Assembly (NCBI GenBank): GCA_013399875.1
Contig: VXAZ01009309.1
Span: forward strand, 1,651,442-1,715,441
Direction of reading: 5' to 3'
From: Gymnorhina tibicen
Taxonomy: Eukaryota; Chordata; Aves; Passeriformes; Artamidae
Length of the DNA: 64,000 bases
Positions 23,901-34,799 of the stretch are shown piece by piece (the first letter of the stretch is position 1; every line of letters begins with the position of its first letter). The position numbers and the translations under genes were made by a program. The notes beneath the pieces are model-generated. The model saw only the letters and a list, made by a program, of their open reading frames with translations. It was not told the origin of the DNA and did not search any database.

Positions 23901-26900
23901 CACACCCTCAGTGCTGATGAGACCCACAGCCACTGCCTGTGTGCCACAGCTGATGGGAGGAAGGTCTCCTAAGTCCATCAGCTGCTCCATGTGGTTCGTG
24001 AGCTCACCAGATCCCTGCCAGGCCTGCTTCAGGTTCTTCTGGAATTTGGGAACAGGTTCCAATGCTGGGGTGGGGTGGAGGGACAGGCATGCGGAACAGA
24101 AACCACATTTTTCCATAGGAAATTGCAGCTAAAAATTAACATCTTCGAAAGATATAGATAATTTTGTGAAGCTGCTCAGTCTCCCAACAGCCACACACTT
24201 GGGGCAGGGCAGGGACTGCCTGGGAGCCCAGGGCTCAGCCGGCAGCTCTGCCGGGCTTTGCTCAGCCCTTTGGCCCCAAATCCCTCTCGGCACAGGGCCC
24301 GACTTGCAAAGACGTGTTCAGCTCCCAGCACTTCCATCAGGCTCCCTTTCATCTCGGATCTTTTCATGTCTCCAGACGGGAGGCAGCAGGCAGGATCTGA
24401 TTTATCTCAGACAAATTAAGGTCAGACCACCCGTTCAGATTTTTGCAAGATGGGAATTTTCGGAAAGGGGGAGGTGTTGCAGCACAGCTGGAGCATCCTC
24501 TGGGCTATTCCCACGCCGGTAGAGCTACACTTGGCTCTGCCGCAGACCCGGCAAAAGCCCCAAAGAGCAGCCCCGTGCCGTGCCCGGTGCAGCCCGGGGG
24601 AAGCGAGGCTTTTGAGGGCGCCGCAGCCACGGGGCTGGGAGGATGCCCCGTGCCACAGGCTCCGGCACTGCAGGTGGTGTCCTGCCGCAGCTGATACGGG
24701 GCGTCAGGAGAAGTTCTCTCTGCCGGGGCGCTCCCCGGTGCGGGGCTCGATGGCTCGATGGCTCGATGGTCGTGCCGACCGTTCCTCCGAGGCGGCTCTG
24801 GCAGCGTGCCGGGCGTGGCCGGGCCGCCTCCGCCCACGGTTCACCGCAGTGTCAGTGCCGCGGGGTCCCGGAGGTGGGGTGGGAGCGGCGTGTTCCAGCC
24901 AAAAGGGTGGGAAGGGGATGGAGCGTGTCCTGGCCCGCGGCACCAACCCCCTCACATCCTCACGGAGCCTCCCTCTGCAGCGGCTCCGTGCCTCTCCCCA
25001 CCCCGGCCAGGAATCCCTCGCTGGCCTTGCCAGGACGGCTCCAGGTATGGGGAAAGCCGCTGCCAGCGTGCGCGGGGAGCGCGGCCCTTCCGTGCCGGCA
25101 GGGCTGGTGCACACGCTCCATCACCGCTGAAAAATGCCAGATTTCGGGGACAACATCCGTTCTGCAAACCGCAGCCAAAGCAACCTGGGGTGAATCACGG
25201 CCGGGACGGAGCCGGGCTCGCTCGATGGGACATGGCCCCACGGCCACAAGCTTTGTAGACAACGAAACGCTTACGCACTTGTTTTTCTGATCCAGGAAGG
25301 TTTTCTCGTGCCCGCGAACTGTTCGTAGCACACACGCCACAGCCAGATCGTCATCTGCAACCACTTCTGGCAGTACCATGAGCAGGAGCAGCGTGCCAAG
25401 GCCACAGCTGTGTTCCACGTGGGCTCAGTGATCCTCCCCCTGCACCTGAGCCAGGCTGCCCGCCCAGGATGGGCTGGAGGGACGACACAGCCCAAGGGCT
25501 CTCGTGCGGCAGCTGGCTTCACTCTGCAGCCCGGGCTGACTCTCAGTGAGCCCCACTGCGGAGGGGATGTGCAGCGAGGAGGCACAGACCGTGGGCAGTG
25601 TGAACAGACACGAATGCAAAGTGGCTCTGCCAGAGGTCCCCACCTGCCTCCACACAGCGGGGCCTGTGCCTGACCCGTGGTTGGGGCACACGGAGATGTT
25701 GGGGTGCTGCCACTGCTCCTGTTTGGCAGCGTGAGTTGTGCAATGGATGCTGAGAGGATGGTCAGGTTTACTTTGGAAGAACACTTGAACAAAACTGCAC
25801 CCCTGAAGGCAAGTTGGCAGCCAAGGGCAATATCTGCAGGGGAAACTGAGAAACACCATGGGACCAGCCTGGCTCCACTCACAGCCAGAGGAAAAGTCTA
25901 CAGAGAACAAACACCGTGGCTCAGAGCCAAGGTGCAGCCAGTGAGGAGTCAAGGGGAGTGCTCTGAGCAGCAAACATCAAGTGAGCAGGAGATCCCAGCC
26001 TCAGCCCAACATCCTGTTATTTGGTCTTCGAGAGCAGATCCGAGGACTAGATTAGGGCTGTGGTCCTCCTGGTGCAATGCTGGGGAAGAGCAGAGCCCGG
26101 GCGCTCTGCTGACAGCACCTCGGGGCACAGCACATTTCCCCTAATTTCTCGATCAGATATCTCCCTCCCTAATTAAGGCTTGGAAAAGAGCCGTCCTTTC
26201 ATGTATATCATGTATCCCAGGTACTTTTTTCCCCCACATGGTGAAATTTGCTTTGATCGTGGTGTGCAGCAGTCAGCTCCAGGGCTGCACCATTCCAGCC
26301 TTGCATCTGTCCCAGCTGCTTCAGGCACGTGGGTCCCCAGCATGTCCCCAGCCCTGTCCTGTGCTCAGCAGGACACACGGATGCTGGCCCCAGCTGTCCT
26401 CAACTCCCAGAGGAACTTCTCAGGAAGATAAGACAGATGCAAAGAGATGGCCAAGCCAGAGAAGGAGCTGCGCAGAGGCTGTCCCTTGCCCGTCCCCACC
26501 ACCTGTGGTCCAGCCCAGCCAGTGACAGCCAGGTCCATCCCCTGGGGGCCCTCCTTTCAGCAGACGTGGCTGATGTGCCCTGCAGGGGGGTGCCTGCCAC
26601 CTCCCCAGCCACACTGGGCTCACTCAGCACTGAGGTCACCCAGCCCCAGTGTTTATGGTGGCCGGACCTGCCACATCCTGCCGGGTCATACCCCAACTCC
26701 TGGAGTCCCCTGCAGAGCTGACATGGCTGCCCTCTGCACGGCCGTGGGCTCCATGCAGGTCATGTTCCCTTTCTGGAAAGTTCACGGCCAAAACAGGAAA
26801 GTCTGCACCTTGAGGTCAATGGTTTTGCACAGAATCAGCTGCTCCAGCACAGAGAAGTTCCTCCTCTCCCGGCAGGATGGGGTGGGAAGGGGTGCAGGCG

Positions 26901-28319
26901 GTGGGAAGGTCAACATACCTCGCTCTGCGCCCTGCTCTGCTCAGCCTAAACCCACTTGGTTTGGGTCGCTTCTGCCACGGTCCTGCTTCCCCAGCCATGG
27001 GGGTGCCTGCTGCAGTCCGCATGCTCAGCCTGTGCACATTTTGGGGACTCTGGGGTGTGGGCATGTCACTTCCCACAGCAGACGGTGGACCCAGGCAGGC
27101 TGCTGGAGACGGGGTCACCATCGGCACCATTTGAACGCAGGTGGCTGGAGACCCTTGAGAGATGCAGCCCATGTGCCCAGGCTCATTTTGCTGAGAATGT
27201 TACCTTAGAGAGGAACTGTAAAAGCTGACAAGGGCCCCAAGTCCATGCTGTTTTTCTTCAGGGAGGAAGGTCATTTCACAGAGGAGGGACTGGAATCAGT
27301 GCCCTGGGCAAGGACCTGGAGGAATCTGCACTGTAGGGGCTGGGGATGGAGCAGGTGAGATTCGAGAAAGGATTTTATTTAACCACATGCTCCATGGGTG
27401 CCTGCCATAATCAGCCTTATTCCTCAACATCTCCTGTGTGCCTGAGGTTGGGCAGCACGTGGTGAACTCCTACAGCACATGGGCATGGGAACAAAACGAT
27501 GGCTGAGGCCGCCAGAGCCATCCCTGCAGCTGCCAGCCCTCCATCCTCACTCCCATCTGCAGTGTCACTAGGCGTATGTTCGGGGCCAGAACACATGGGT
27601 ACTGTTCCCCTTTCTTTCGAGAAGTCCCGGCCCGGCCGGGAGGCTGCCGGAAGCAGCCGGGCACTGCCCCTCAGCCCGGTGGTGGGGCCGCCCCGGGGTG
27701 GCCGCGGTCTTGGCGGGGATCCAGCCCTGTCGTGCGTCCCCGGCCGCCTCGGGCCAGCGATGTCTCCCCCGGGCCCTGCGTGTGGTACCTGCGCGGCCGC
27801 TGCGGGAGGCGGAGGGGAAGTTTGTTCTACCTGGGTTTTTTGGTCCCAGCCAGGCGTGACGGACCAAAACCTGCGGCTCCGGGCCCTGCGGGCACCCTGG
27901 CCCGGGCGGTGGTCGTGGGGGTCCCGCCAGTGGCCCCTGCCCACCCTGCCTGCCCTCCGCCCCGGACACTGAGGGCAGCAGCCGGGGGTGACGAGCGCGA
28001 TCCCGCCCGGGACCCGCCGGAGCGCGGCCCCGTCCCGCAGCGCCCGCCCCTCGCCCCTCGCTTCCCCGGGACTCCCGGTACCGGACCCTGCGGGATCAGG
28101 TCCCCCCGCGCCCCCCGGTGCCGAATGCCCCCGGTGCGGGATGTCGCCGCTCCACCGGTACCGACTCCCCCGCGTCTCCCTCCCTCCCGGTGCGGTCCCG
28201 TCCCGCGTACCGGAGCCGGTGCCGGCGGCGCTCCCGGCGGCGCAGAACAGCACGGCGTGGGCGAGCAGCAGCCGCAGCCCCGCGGCCGGAGGGGCCCGGG
28301 CCCGGCACCCACCGCCCAT
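17993..28319 (-). CDS. PTGS1: Prostaglandin G/H synthase 1 (cyclooxygenase-1)
   Basis: Ten coding exons in transcript order: 28319-28211, 22897-22781, 22646-22506, 21765-21622, 21280-21099, 21011-20928, 20608-20362, 19824-19538, 18841-18694 and 18348-17993. All phases agree, giving 604 aa (human 599). The enzyme oxidises arachidonate to PGG2 and reduces it to PGH2 on the luminal face of ER and nuclear membranes. Visible features: signal peptide; EGF-like module with VNPCCYFPC and [11 protein letters not shown]; membrane-binding helices; Arg120 in LMRLVLT; distal haem His207 in [11 protein letters not shown]; Tyr385 and proximal His388 in [12 protein letters not shown]; the aspirin serine (530) in GAPFSLKG; and ER-retention tail STEL. 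The four N-glycosylation sequons of COX-1 are kept (NCTS, NSTF, NVSY, NTSM). Lack of the COX-2 C-terminal insert and the MRRF neighbour support PTGS1 over PTGS2. Residue 523 is Val and 513 Gln (ovine numbering), unlike mammalian COX-1 (Ile, His). No pseudogene signs. Confidence 0.96.
22898..28210 (-). other. PTGS1: PTGS1 intron 1 (about 5.3 kb); no gene inside
   Basis: GC-rich with many overlapping open frames on both strands that have no domain and are composition artefacts. It holds a GA-rich run at 22907-22930, three copies of GCTCGATG at about 24745-24769, and two short AT-rich patches (24110-24180 and 24370-24470) that contrast with the surroundings, one with a GATA-type TTATCT. Otherwise nothing recognisable. 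Confidence 0.6.
28211..28319 (-). CDS. PTGS1: First coding exon of PTGS1 (signal peptide)
   Basis: The ATG sits in a strong Kozak context (GCCATGG) in a CpG island. The exon encodes 36 residues: an Arg-containing start, a hydrophobic core ([15 protein letters not shown]) and a small-residue cleavage region, then ends with one base of the next codon at a GTACGC donor. That phase joins exactly to the acceptor at 22897, regenerating Val in VNPCC, where mammalian COX-1 also starts its EGF module. Signal peptides diverge quickly, so this exon would be missed by homology. A nine-base N gap at 28337-28345 lies just upstream in the 5'UTR, so an additional upstream start cannot be excluded. Confidence 0.75.
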
Positions 28320-28336
28320 GGCGAGAGGCAGCTCCG

Positions 28337-28345
28337 NNNNNNNNN
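28337..28345. other. Assembly gap (9 N)
   Basis: Nine N directly upstream of the PTGS1 start codon, in the presumed 5'UTR. Confidence 0.98.
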
Positions 28346-28419
28346 GACAGCCCGGCCCGCCGGGGGCTGCCCCGGCTGCGCTCCCCTCCCCTGGTGCCCG
28401 TGGCCACCCCTGCATCCCC

Positions 28420-31400
28420 AGCCGTGCCCCGATCCTTGTCTCTCCCGGGAACCCCAAGTTCCTCCGTTTCCCTCCCAGTTCCCACCTACCTGAGCATCTC
28501 CATATCCAGCTTCTGGTCCCCACATCACTCTGCATCCCCACGCCCACGCCTATGCCCTAGTTCCCACGTTCCCCTGCATCCCTGTTCTACACCCCCATCC
28601 TGGGTCCCCTAGGACTCCATGCCCACCCCCTGATCCCCTGGGCCTGGCTCAACTCCCCCGACTGGCCGCAAGAGGCTGCCCTGGCAGTGCTGCCCTGTTG
28701 TGCCAGGAGCCAGGCTGCCCAGAGCCGCCAGTGGCCAGAAGACCTGAGTTTATCGGTGAAACCATCGCTGGGTGTTTCCTGACGGGTGCTTTGTTCCCAG
28801 CACCAGCTGCTGGCAGCAGGGACAGGATCCAGCCAGCCCAGCCCGGGCAGGCACCAGCCACCCCACAAGAACCGTGAGGGGCTGGGAGAGGCTCTGCATG
28901 GCTCTGGGGCAGGTGAGAGCATGGTGGGCTGCAGACCTTGCTGGGATGTCCCCAAACTGGTGGAACCCAGAGCTCAGAGCCTGCGGTTGCTGACCCCCTT
29001 CTGTGCTGCGCTGCGGAAGCGGCAGAGACCCCAGCACGGGCCTGGCTGTGTGTGAGGATTATCTCGGGTTTTGCTGAGCTGCAGGAAGTCCTGGCAGGCT
29101 GGGGGTGCGCAGTTCCTGCGTGGATCCTGCTTGATTCCTCTGTGGGCTTTCAGCAGCAGGGCGGGAGTGTCCTCACAGGGCAAGTGGCTTTCGCAGGTGT
29201 CCAGAAATGAACAAGGGCCTCAGATCCAGCTTCAGCAGGCAAACACACCAGCCATGATATAAACATGAGCTCAGCGGGCTCTCGATGTGCTCACGCAGGG
29301 TGGGGACACTGTCTCTGCCTCCCAAAGATGAACTCAAACGGGGAACTGGGGCAGGTTTTGCTGTACGAGTGCAGTTGGTGCAGTCAGCGTGTGCCGAGGC
29401 CTCGGCTGCTCCTGCCCCCTGCCAGCCTCCCCGTGCTGTGACAGCCCCAAGGAAGGCAGTGGCTCAGCCTGTGGGAGTGTATATTTCCCCTCCATTCCCT
29501 CCTGCAGCACCACCAGCCACAGCTCTGGCCTGTCTCCCTCCTACCCTGCACCCGATGCTTGACACTGCTGACCGCAGCACGTGTGACCTGGCACAGCCTG
29601 ACCCCTTCCCCCCTGCGGGCCAGCCCAGCAGCCCTTGGGGATGTCCCGCTCCAGCAGCACTCCGTTCTCACTTCCCCCTCCTTTCCCTCTCATCAGGTTT
29701 TAATAACTACTCTTGCACAATACGGGAAACGGTTGCAACAGCCCGGGGCCGGCTGTCTCGCCAGGGCCGCCAAGGGGCTGCCACGGAGGGGCTGTCCCGG
29801 CGCTGCTGGGCAAGGGAGGGGGCTGCTGCTGCCAGCTGCAGGGTGCCCTGCAGACCGCCGTCACTCCTGGTGTCTCTCGAGTACCCAGACCCCTCCCTCC
29901 AGTGCTCAGTGCTGCACTGGGTTGCTCAGCTCTAAACCAGCAGCCGCTGAACTCCCTGGTGCCAGCCCTGGCTGCCAACAGACCTCCCGTGACTCTGTCT
30001 GAGCTGCAGCCCACGATGTCTGACCTCAAGTCCCAGGATGGGAGCCAGCCTGGGTGCCCAGATGAGTTCCTGTCCCCAGCCAGGCAAGGGAGGGTGGTGC
30101 TGCTTGGGCGTTTTGTGAGACTGGTCTCACAGCCTCGGTGCAAGGCCAGGGCCACCCGGCGCACGGAGGGCACGTCTGGGGGTTTGCCACAGGCTTGGCC
30201 ACCTGGCACTGGGTCTGGCCAGCAAATGCCCGGACACCACTCTGGAATAGGAAGGGGATCTCCAGTGTGGTGCTGCCAAGTCCCGCGTGGGCCTCACTGC
30301 CATGCGCTGGCAGTGGGAGGAAGCAGGAGGGCTGCTGGCGCTGCCCTGGGGACGAGCGGTGCCAGACCCACGGGACGGGTGCGGGAATGGCCGCGGCGCT
30401 TCGGCTCCAGTGTAGGACAGGAAGGGGGAGGCAATTTCGGAGCGGTGCTGGGATGCACAGGATCCCCGCCTGAGGCACCGGCGAGAGGTCACCGCCCCGG
30501 GTGACCTGTTCTGCCACGGCCCCGCGTGTACGTCCCGGCGGGGCGGCGGGGCCCCGGTGCTGCCGGCGCGTCCCCCCGAAGGGAGGCAGCAGAACACCGC
30601 GGATGGCAGCGCGGCGGCGGCGGCGGCGGGAGGCGCTGGGAGGCGCTGGGAGGCGCGAAGCATCGTTAGTCCTGAGTTACTCTGCCTCGGGCCGCCCCGC
30701 ATCTCCCCTCCGGTCCCCTAAGACCCTCGTCCCCCGCATTTGGGGTGGTGCTGCCCCCGGAATCCGAAATGTAACTGGAACAGGAGAGCGGGACACAAGA
30801 ACCTGTGGCGGGTCAGCACCNGCGAAGCATCGTTGGTCCTGAGTTACTCTGCCTCGGGCCGCCCCGCATCTCCCCTCCGGTCCCCTAAGACCCTCGTGCC
30901 CCGCATTTGGGGTGGTGCTGCCCCCGGAATCCGAAATGTAACTGGAACAGGAGAGCGGGACACAAGAACCTGTGGCGGGTCAGCACCCAAAATCCTTCCC
31001 CCCATCTTCCTAAGGATGCTGGAGCCATGGGGACACCCGTGCCATGGCGACACCCGCTGCTGTGGCCCCACAGCCGTGACAGAAGGGGCAAAGTGGCGGC
31101 TCAGGGAGTCCATCCACTCTGAGCCGCAGGCAGGGAGCAGAGCTGTGGAGCAGCCAGGCAGGGGCACCCCACAACTCCCCAGTCCAGTGCTCCGGGGGTG
31201 GCCGTGCCTGTCAGGAGTGCCCCTCCAATCCCAGGGGGTCTGCACAGCCGTGGAGCATCCCCGGACTGACCCATCCTTGTCCATCCCTGAGCAGCTTCTC
31301 TGGGTTGTGGTTCAGCGGGGGAACCTTGACCGCGGGCTGCAGGGGATGGGCAGGGAACACGGAAGCTGAACCCCACGTTTTTTTGCTGTAAGGTTGAGAG

Positions 31401-33000
31401 GTGACTGGTGACAAGTCCCCGAGGCGAAGGTCCCCGATAGCCGCAGAAACAAGGGCACAGCAGATGCTGGTGGCTGGAGACCCCGCACGGGGCATTGCTC
31501 AGGGCTGGCCCCCCCCGGCTGGGCTCAGGGAGGCTGTGGGGGCACAGGGCCAAGCGGGGCAGCAGCGGGGCAGCCCGGGGGGTGCGAAACCCTCCCCGAT
31601 GGCTGAGCAGGGCTGGCGGCCCCTTCCCCAGCTCCGCCGGGCACAGCAGCGGAGGACCCAGCATTTCCTCCGGCATGGGGAGCTGACAGACAGTTTGGGG
31701 GGCTACAAATCAGAATTGAAAAGCCGGGGCTGGACAGGCTGTCTGGGAACTCGTAACCTGAGCCCCAGGAAAGGAGGACTCAGGAAAGCGCTTTCAGCAA
31801 TCATATTCATCATCTTCAGCTCAGGCTCATTAGGCTCGCGGAGCCCAGCCCCGCCACCGCCAACGCCTCCCGCACGCAGATAGAGCCGCCGGCTCAGACA
31901 AATAAATGCTTCCAGCTTCCCGGTGGATGCGGCAGGTCAGGGAGCATCTGATGCCAATTACCCGCGGTGTAGGGTTCCCCGGCCAGCCCCGCGCAGCGAG
32001 GCAGCTCCTGCGCCCCGACCCTCCCGCCCGGGTCTGCCCAGGCCACAGCCTGCTCGGCCACCTACACGTCCCCTCCTGTTCGGGGTGGCCCCAAGGATCA
32101 CCCTCTGCTCCCAATGCCAGGAGCGATGGGAGCAACCAAGGGGAGAGTTTGAACCAAGGGGAAGAACAGCCCTGTGCCCCCGCGCTTTGGGCCCCTCCAT
32201 CCCGGACCAGGGACCGGCACTGGGACTGATCACCCGAGCGCTTCAGGGGATGGTTGAAGGACACCTCACCGTGCGGCCATGCCCACCGGCGCTGGGCACC
32301 AGCGTGTCACTGCTGTCACTCCCTCCCAGGCTGTCCCCACACACGGGCTCACAACGGGGACCCCCCTCCTCCATGGCGCGGGGCAGAGGGTGGAGAGAGA
32401 CCCCGGCTGGTACAGCAGGTTTGGAGCCATCCTGGCAGAGGGGCTGGCAGAGCTCCGGACACTGGGCAGCCCTTCACCAAGCAGTGGGAAGCGTGCCGGG
32501 GCTGTGCATCGCCGTGTGACAGCACCCGGGTGCCCTGCACACTGCTGTGCCCGCCGTGTGTGGGTCCCGCCATATCCCCGGGGTGGCTCATCCCCTCCTC
32601 AGGCCCTGAGCAAAGGACAGTTGTGGGAGTCTCTGTCGGATTCAGGTCCAAAATCACAATGGAACGTGGAAACCCACGGACAGGGCTGGGAAGGGTCCAG
32701 GTATCCATCTGGAGAGGCGATGGCAGCCAGCACAGCCACGCAGCCTCGCCAGGCGCGGTGGTGAAATGGGCACAGGCGGCTCTGCTCACCCCGTGGCTCC
32801 TGGGGACAGCTGCACGTTCCCACTTCTCCAGGCTCAGGCTGGCCTGGATGTCCTTAATTGCCCAAAGGTCGGTGTCCCCGAGCCCGGGGCCACGTGTCGG
32901 AGGGACCCCGGGCAGGAACCTGACACGGACGCAAGTCATTCGGGATCAACGCTGGGGGTCAGGAAATTACAACGGACACGAACCTAAATATGCTGCACGT
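28420..33000. other. Intergenic PTGS1-MRRF, left part; no gene seen
   Basis: GC-rich DNA with many random open frames on both strands. The notable contents are a second CpG-rich patch with a GGC-repeat run (30330-30780), the duplicated block 30655-30987, and a short AT-rich patch at 31795-31975 inside GC-rich surroundings. No coding exon could be assembled. Confidence 0.5.
30655..30987. repeat. 166-bp direct duplication separated by a single N
   Basis: Copy 1 is 30655-30820, N is at 30821, and copy 2 is 30822-30987. The copies start with GCGAAGCATCGTT, end with GGGTCAGCACC and differ at about two positions. The exact junction at an unresolved base suggests overlapping contig ends that were joined without collapsing, rather than a biological tandem repeat. 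Confidence 0.9.
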
Positions 33001-33029
33001 CCCCCCAGGTAATCAGGGGCCGGGCCAGA

Positions 33030-33690
33030 TTCCAGCTGACAGCTTAAATGCCTTAATTCCTCAGTCGCTGTGGTTTGAGGGGGTCCCGTGTGCCGTGGGC
33101 TTCTCCCAAATGGTCTCTGAGCTGGAGATTTGTCTGTAATTGGAGGCGTGTTGCATTCCCCTGAAAGTAGCCAGGTCCCGCTGGAGGGGGGCTGCGGGAA
33201 GGCAGCAATTTCCCTTATGGAATTATTTACCTGATTAGAGAGTTTATTTTATCAAAATTGCTTCAGAATGGGGCTGCTCAGTGTGTCCAGTGCAGGGAGC
33301 TCCCCAGTGGGGCTGGCGGCCTGGAGACAGGTAATTTGTGTGGCTAATGGGACTAATCCACCAGGCAATTACACCAATAGATTTCACGACTGCAAAGTGC
33401 TCTGTTCCCATTAATTAAAAATCTGTTAAGAAGATTAGCAGGTAAAGGTATCAAAAGAAACCCACGAGTTTCTTTCCCCACAGGCCCCCGAAGGCGAGTG
33501 TGGGAGTGCTGGATTGCTCACATTAGCACAAAAATGATTCTTTTAAAGGTAAGGGCTTCAAATACAAAGTAACCGCTGACAGTTTACCCCGACTCCCCTA
33601 CCAAGAGGTCCTTTATTTTTAATTACAGTCGTTTAAAATTAGCCCTGATTGTTCGTGTGGAGTGTTAGCTTAAATATATTTGGAACGTGT
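33030..33690. promoter_or_regulatory. Candidate conserved non-coding element A
   Basis: An AT-rich island in GC-rich intergenic DNA with no open frame and no repeat signature, dense in homeodomain-type TAAT/ATTA cores (for example CAATTACACCAATAG, CCCATTAATTAAAAAT, TGTAATTGGAG). This texture is typical of vertebrate developmental enhancers. Conservation could not be tested here. Confidence 0.4.
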
Positions 33691-34129
33691 GGTTCCCCTG
33701 TGCCTGGTGGCACAGGGCGAGGTGGGCAGCCCCTGGCCCAGCCCTGCACCACAGCATGTGCCCCCACTGCTGGGCTGGTGCTCGGGACTGCCCAGGAGGG
33801 GTCAGGGGTCCAAGGGGTCCGAACTCAGCATCCCGCTGAGATGGTCCCACCAGGGCAGGAATGGGGGTGGCAGTACCACCACTGGTACCACCACTGGTAG
33901 AGCCACCAAACCCGGCTCTGCAGCAGGCACCGGGCTGTGTGGGCACCTCCCCAGTGCGGTGCAGGCACAAGACTCCACCAGTGGCTTCTCTGAGGCAGGA
34001 GACTCGTGCCACCAGCACCTGCGCCCCACGGACACCCCACTCCCGTCCCCGCACCACCCCTGCCGGCCAGCCCGGCTCTGCTCAGCCCCTCGCTCGGCCG
34101 CTCGTGCCACTCCTGGTCTTTGTCCACAG

Positions 34130-34790
34130 CCAGACACGAGCAAAACAAAAGCAAATTCCCCGGCAGCTGAAGGTGCCATTTTTACGGCTGGGCTGAACGA
34201 GGAAGTATTTTTTGATCTCTTAAAAATCCTGAATATTATCTGACAGTTTATCTTGTTTCTCGAATCCGTGTCTTTGCAGCAACGCCAGCTCATTTACATG
34301 TGTATTGCGCCTGCCTCCACGGGTGCTGAGGTCAATTGAAACTCAAGAAAAGAGGAGAAATTTATGCAAAACTGTTGATTGCATTTGTATGTAATGAAAT
34401 CATCCAATATTCATCTGACTATAGACTCTAATCTGAAAGGAGAAGTGAAGGACATAAGAGTCACTGGAAAGCAATAATGAGCTTCTGTAGTGATTAAAAA
34501 AGCACTTGAGCTTTCTGAAAATCCAGCCAGAAATCGTGTCTAATCAACACGGAATATAGGAGGCAGAGATTACATTGATACATTTTGCAAAGCTCACTGT
34601 TGAAAATGTATGCGCGCTGTAAACTCTGACATGCCATCCAGGGTCTGTTGGATACAAATCCGGGCGGCACAATCAGCGCCCGGCTCGTCCCTGGCACAAA
34701 GCAATCTTGGTGTCTCTGCTCGATGACTCACAAGGAGCGCAATCACATCTATTTTGAAGAGCAATGTTGTTTTTTAACTGTGTCGAGAGC
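34130..34790. promoter_or_regulatory. Candidate conserved non-coding element B
   Basis: A second sharply bounded AT-rich block. It contains an octamer-like ATGCAAAA (34365-34372), ATTTACAT, several TAAT/ATTA cores and a TGATTAAAAAAG run, with no repeat or coding signal. It is embedded in GC-rich DNA on both sides and is probably a long-range enhancer of a neighbour such as LHX6; this assignment is inference. Confidence 0.4.
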
Positions 34791-34799
34791 TTCCAGCTT

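Larger units (their letters stand above)
27560..28420 (-). promoter_or_regulatory. PTGS1: CpG-island promoter of PTGS1
   Basis: Dense CpG sequence around the first coding exon, continuing into intron 1 and upstream past the N gap at 28337-28345. No TATA box was recognised. This is consistent with the CpG-rich, TATA-less promoter known for mammalian PTGS1. Confidence 0.6.

Noticed and set aside
23245..24132. Open frame of 295 codons on the plus strand
   Set aside because: Lies in GC-rich PTGS1 intron 1; overlapping frames on both strands and low-complexity Pro/Ser/Arg composition indicate chance.
27417..28547. Open frame of 376 codons on the minus strand
   Set aside because: It crosses N bases and is mostly CpG-island sequence. 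Only the 36 codons at 28211-28319 are supported, as the PTGS1 signal-peptide exon; the rest continues into intron 1 past a good donor.
33870..33905. Repeated GGTACCACCACT units considered as a satellite or CRISPR-like array
   Set aside because: Only two to three short imperfect units in vertebrate intergenic DNA; a trivial microsatellite-scale repeat.
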